Source: Stygibacter sp964604155 (GTDB taxonomy: Bacteria; Cloacimonadota; Cloacimonadia; Cloacimonadales; TCS61). From it: a stretch of 6,798 nucleotides of DNA. The notes beneath the pieces were generated by a model. The model worked only from the letters and a program-made list of their open reading frames with translations. It did not search any database and had not been told where the DNA came from. The stretch spans positions 1 to 6,798 of the forward strand of contig CAZRXY010000073.1 of NCBI GenBank assembly GCA_964604155.1, written 5' to 3'. This document shows, one piece after another, positions 6,481-6,798 of the stretch. The translations under genes and the position numbers were made by a program. Position 1 is the first letter of the stretch; the number at the start of each line of letters is the position of its first letter.

Positions 6481-6514
6481 TCTGGCAAAAGGAAAAAAAG
6501 AAAAAAATCAAAAA

Positions 6515-6798
6515 TCAAGGGGAAACCCTGCAAAGGCGGAAGCCCATACTGCCGCCGGTACTCGTGGCATAGCTGCTGCCCCGATGGGAAACAGAGCAGT
6601 TGCCGGCACCGCTGCTCCAGCCACCACCGCGCCTCACCCGGTAGTTACCGCTCACAGCTCCATGCGGATTGGTTTGTGCACCACCAGGATAGCTGCCCCA
6701 AATATCCCATACCCATTCCCAGACGTTACCGCTCATATCATAAGTGCCAAGCTCATTAGCTGCCTTTGTACCCACGGTATGAGTAGTGCTGCCGGAAT
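6515..6798 (-). CDS. Formylglycine-generating-enzyme-fold (FGE-sulfatase/SUMF1-like) protein, C-terminal 93 aa only
   Basis: The frame is open to the right edge of the window, so the gene's 5' part is missing. The GTG at 6775 is Val in the family's usual Thr-x-Val-Gly-Thr context and not a start. Landmarks of the FGE-sulfatase domain (PF03781), numbered from the first complete codon: Asn-Glu-Leu-Gly (14-17), Tyr-Asp-Met-Ser-Gly-Asn-Val-Trp-Glu-Trp (19-28), Arg-Val-Arg-Arg-Gly-Gly-Gly-Trp (53-60) and Gly-Phe-Arg (85-87) just before the stop. The Cys pair that catalyses formylglycine formation in true FGE is absent from the segment after Gly-Gly-Gly-Trp; C67 stands alone. The protein is therefore more likely a binding or structural member of this C-type-lectin-like fold than a sulfatase activator. 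Residues 61-84 are mostly Ser, Gly, Ala and Thr (see findings). The gene ends head-on to the plus-strand genes, and its probable terminator is at 6355-6390. Confidence 0.88.
   Translation of the reverse strand, partial: SGSTTHTVGTKAANELGTYDMSGNVWEWVWDIWGSYPGGAQTNPHGAVSGNYRVRRGGGWSSGAGNCSVSHRGSSYATSTGGSMGFRLCRVSP
6546..6616 (-). other. Possible hypervariable segment of the FGE-fold protein
   Basis: Between the framework Trp60 and Gly85-Phe-Arg lie 24 codons, of which 20 encode Ser, Gly, Ala, Thr, Asn, His or Tyr, and 21 end in C or T (AGC, GGC, GCC, AGT, TAT and so on). That is what adenine-directed mutagenesis of AAC/AAT-rich template codons would leave. This resembles the variable region of diversity-generating retroelement targets, many of which have this fold. 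No template repeat or reverse transcriptase lies in the window, so the assignment is tentative; an ordinary Ser/Gly-rich member of an expanded paralog family is the alternative. Confidence 0.35.

Larger units (their letters stand above)
5627..6514. other. Long gene-free region made of dispersed repeats
   Basis: About 890 bp separate the lyase stop from the stop of the convergent minus-strand gene. I see no reading frame with protein-like character, no tRNA and no structured RNA that I recognise. The region is rich in pyrimidine runs and ACCAC/GTGGT words. Its recognisable pieces are a 13-bp inverted repeat, an 18-bp near-repeat pair, an 11-bp tandem duplication, a 67-bp direct repeat, a palindromic terminator and a heptamer array, listed separately. 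No clear Rho-independent terminator follows the lyase gene. Confidence 0.8.

Noticed and set aside
6516..6530. GGG-GAAA-CCC mini-hairpin as the structure that follows retroelement variable regions
   Set aside because: The stem is only about three to five base pairs with a bulge, and the GAAA loop is on the non-coding strand, so it is too weak to count as evidence.
6515..6775. Complete 86-residue gene starting at GTG 6775
   Set aside because: The frame continues in the same family context up to the window edge (Thr-His-Thr-Val-Gly-Thr), so the GTG is an internal Val codon of a truncated gene.
6515..6798. Catalytic formylglycine-generating enzyme (sulfatase activator)
   Set aside because: The Cys pair of true FGE is missing after the Gly-Gly-Gly-Trp motif, and no sulfatase is nearby.

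Overview
The window looks like bacterial chromosome of moderate GC content. Three genes lie on the plus strand (330-5626), and one gene on the minus strand is cut by the right edge (6798-6515). The gene content (a histidase-type lyase, a formylglycine-generating-enzyme-fold protein, a large CPBP membrane protease) and the repeat-rich intergenic DNA would suit an anaerobic environmental lineage. Amino-acid-fermenting Cloacimonadota-like bacteria are my best guess, but that is an impression from style and not a demonstrated placement.

Layout. Positions 1-329 are non-coding and hold a heptanucleotide repeat array that stays in one 7-bp register from 55 to 150, followed by a candidate promoter and a strong Shine-Dalgarno site for the first gene. 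Positions 330-3671 encode a giant polytopic membrane protein of 1113 residues. It is an internal tandem duplication: each half is a transmembrane helix, an ectodomain of about 200 residues, and a multi-helix membrane block. The first membrane block has all three CPBP (Rce1/CAAX-protease-like) motifs. The second keeps only the FxxxH element and appears catalytically dead. A small DUF2809-type membrane protein (3655-4041) overlaps its 3' end by 17 bp and is probably translated with it. After a 61-bp gap comes a 507-residue histidine/aromatic ammonia-lyase (4103-5626), whose cofactor-forming tripeptide reads Ala-Cys-Gly instead of the usual Ala-Ser-Gly.

Positions 5627-6514 (about 890 bp) hold no gene. 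They are a mosaic of dispersed repeats: a 13-bp inverted repeat, a 67-bp direct repeat in two copies, shorter ACCAC-rich repeats, a perfect 20-bp palindrome that makes a good minus-strand terminator, and a second heptamer array. The minus-strand gene at the right edge encodes the C-terminal 93 residues of a formylglycine-generating-enzyme-fold (C-type-lectin-like) protein. Its last segment is rich in Ser/Gly/Ala/Thr between conserved framework residues, a pattern seen in the variable regions of diversity-generating retroelement targets.

How the genes relate. The protease and the DUF2809 protein probably form one transcription unit acting in the membrane. The lyase has its own ribosome-binding site, and no other histidine-utilisation gene is present. 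I see no defence system, prophage, CRISPR array or RNA gene. The points most worth following are the catalytic-plus-dead duplicated CPBP protein, the Cys-type MIO precursor in the lyase, and the hypervariable-looking tail of the edge gene.
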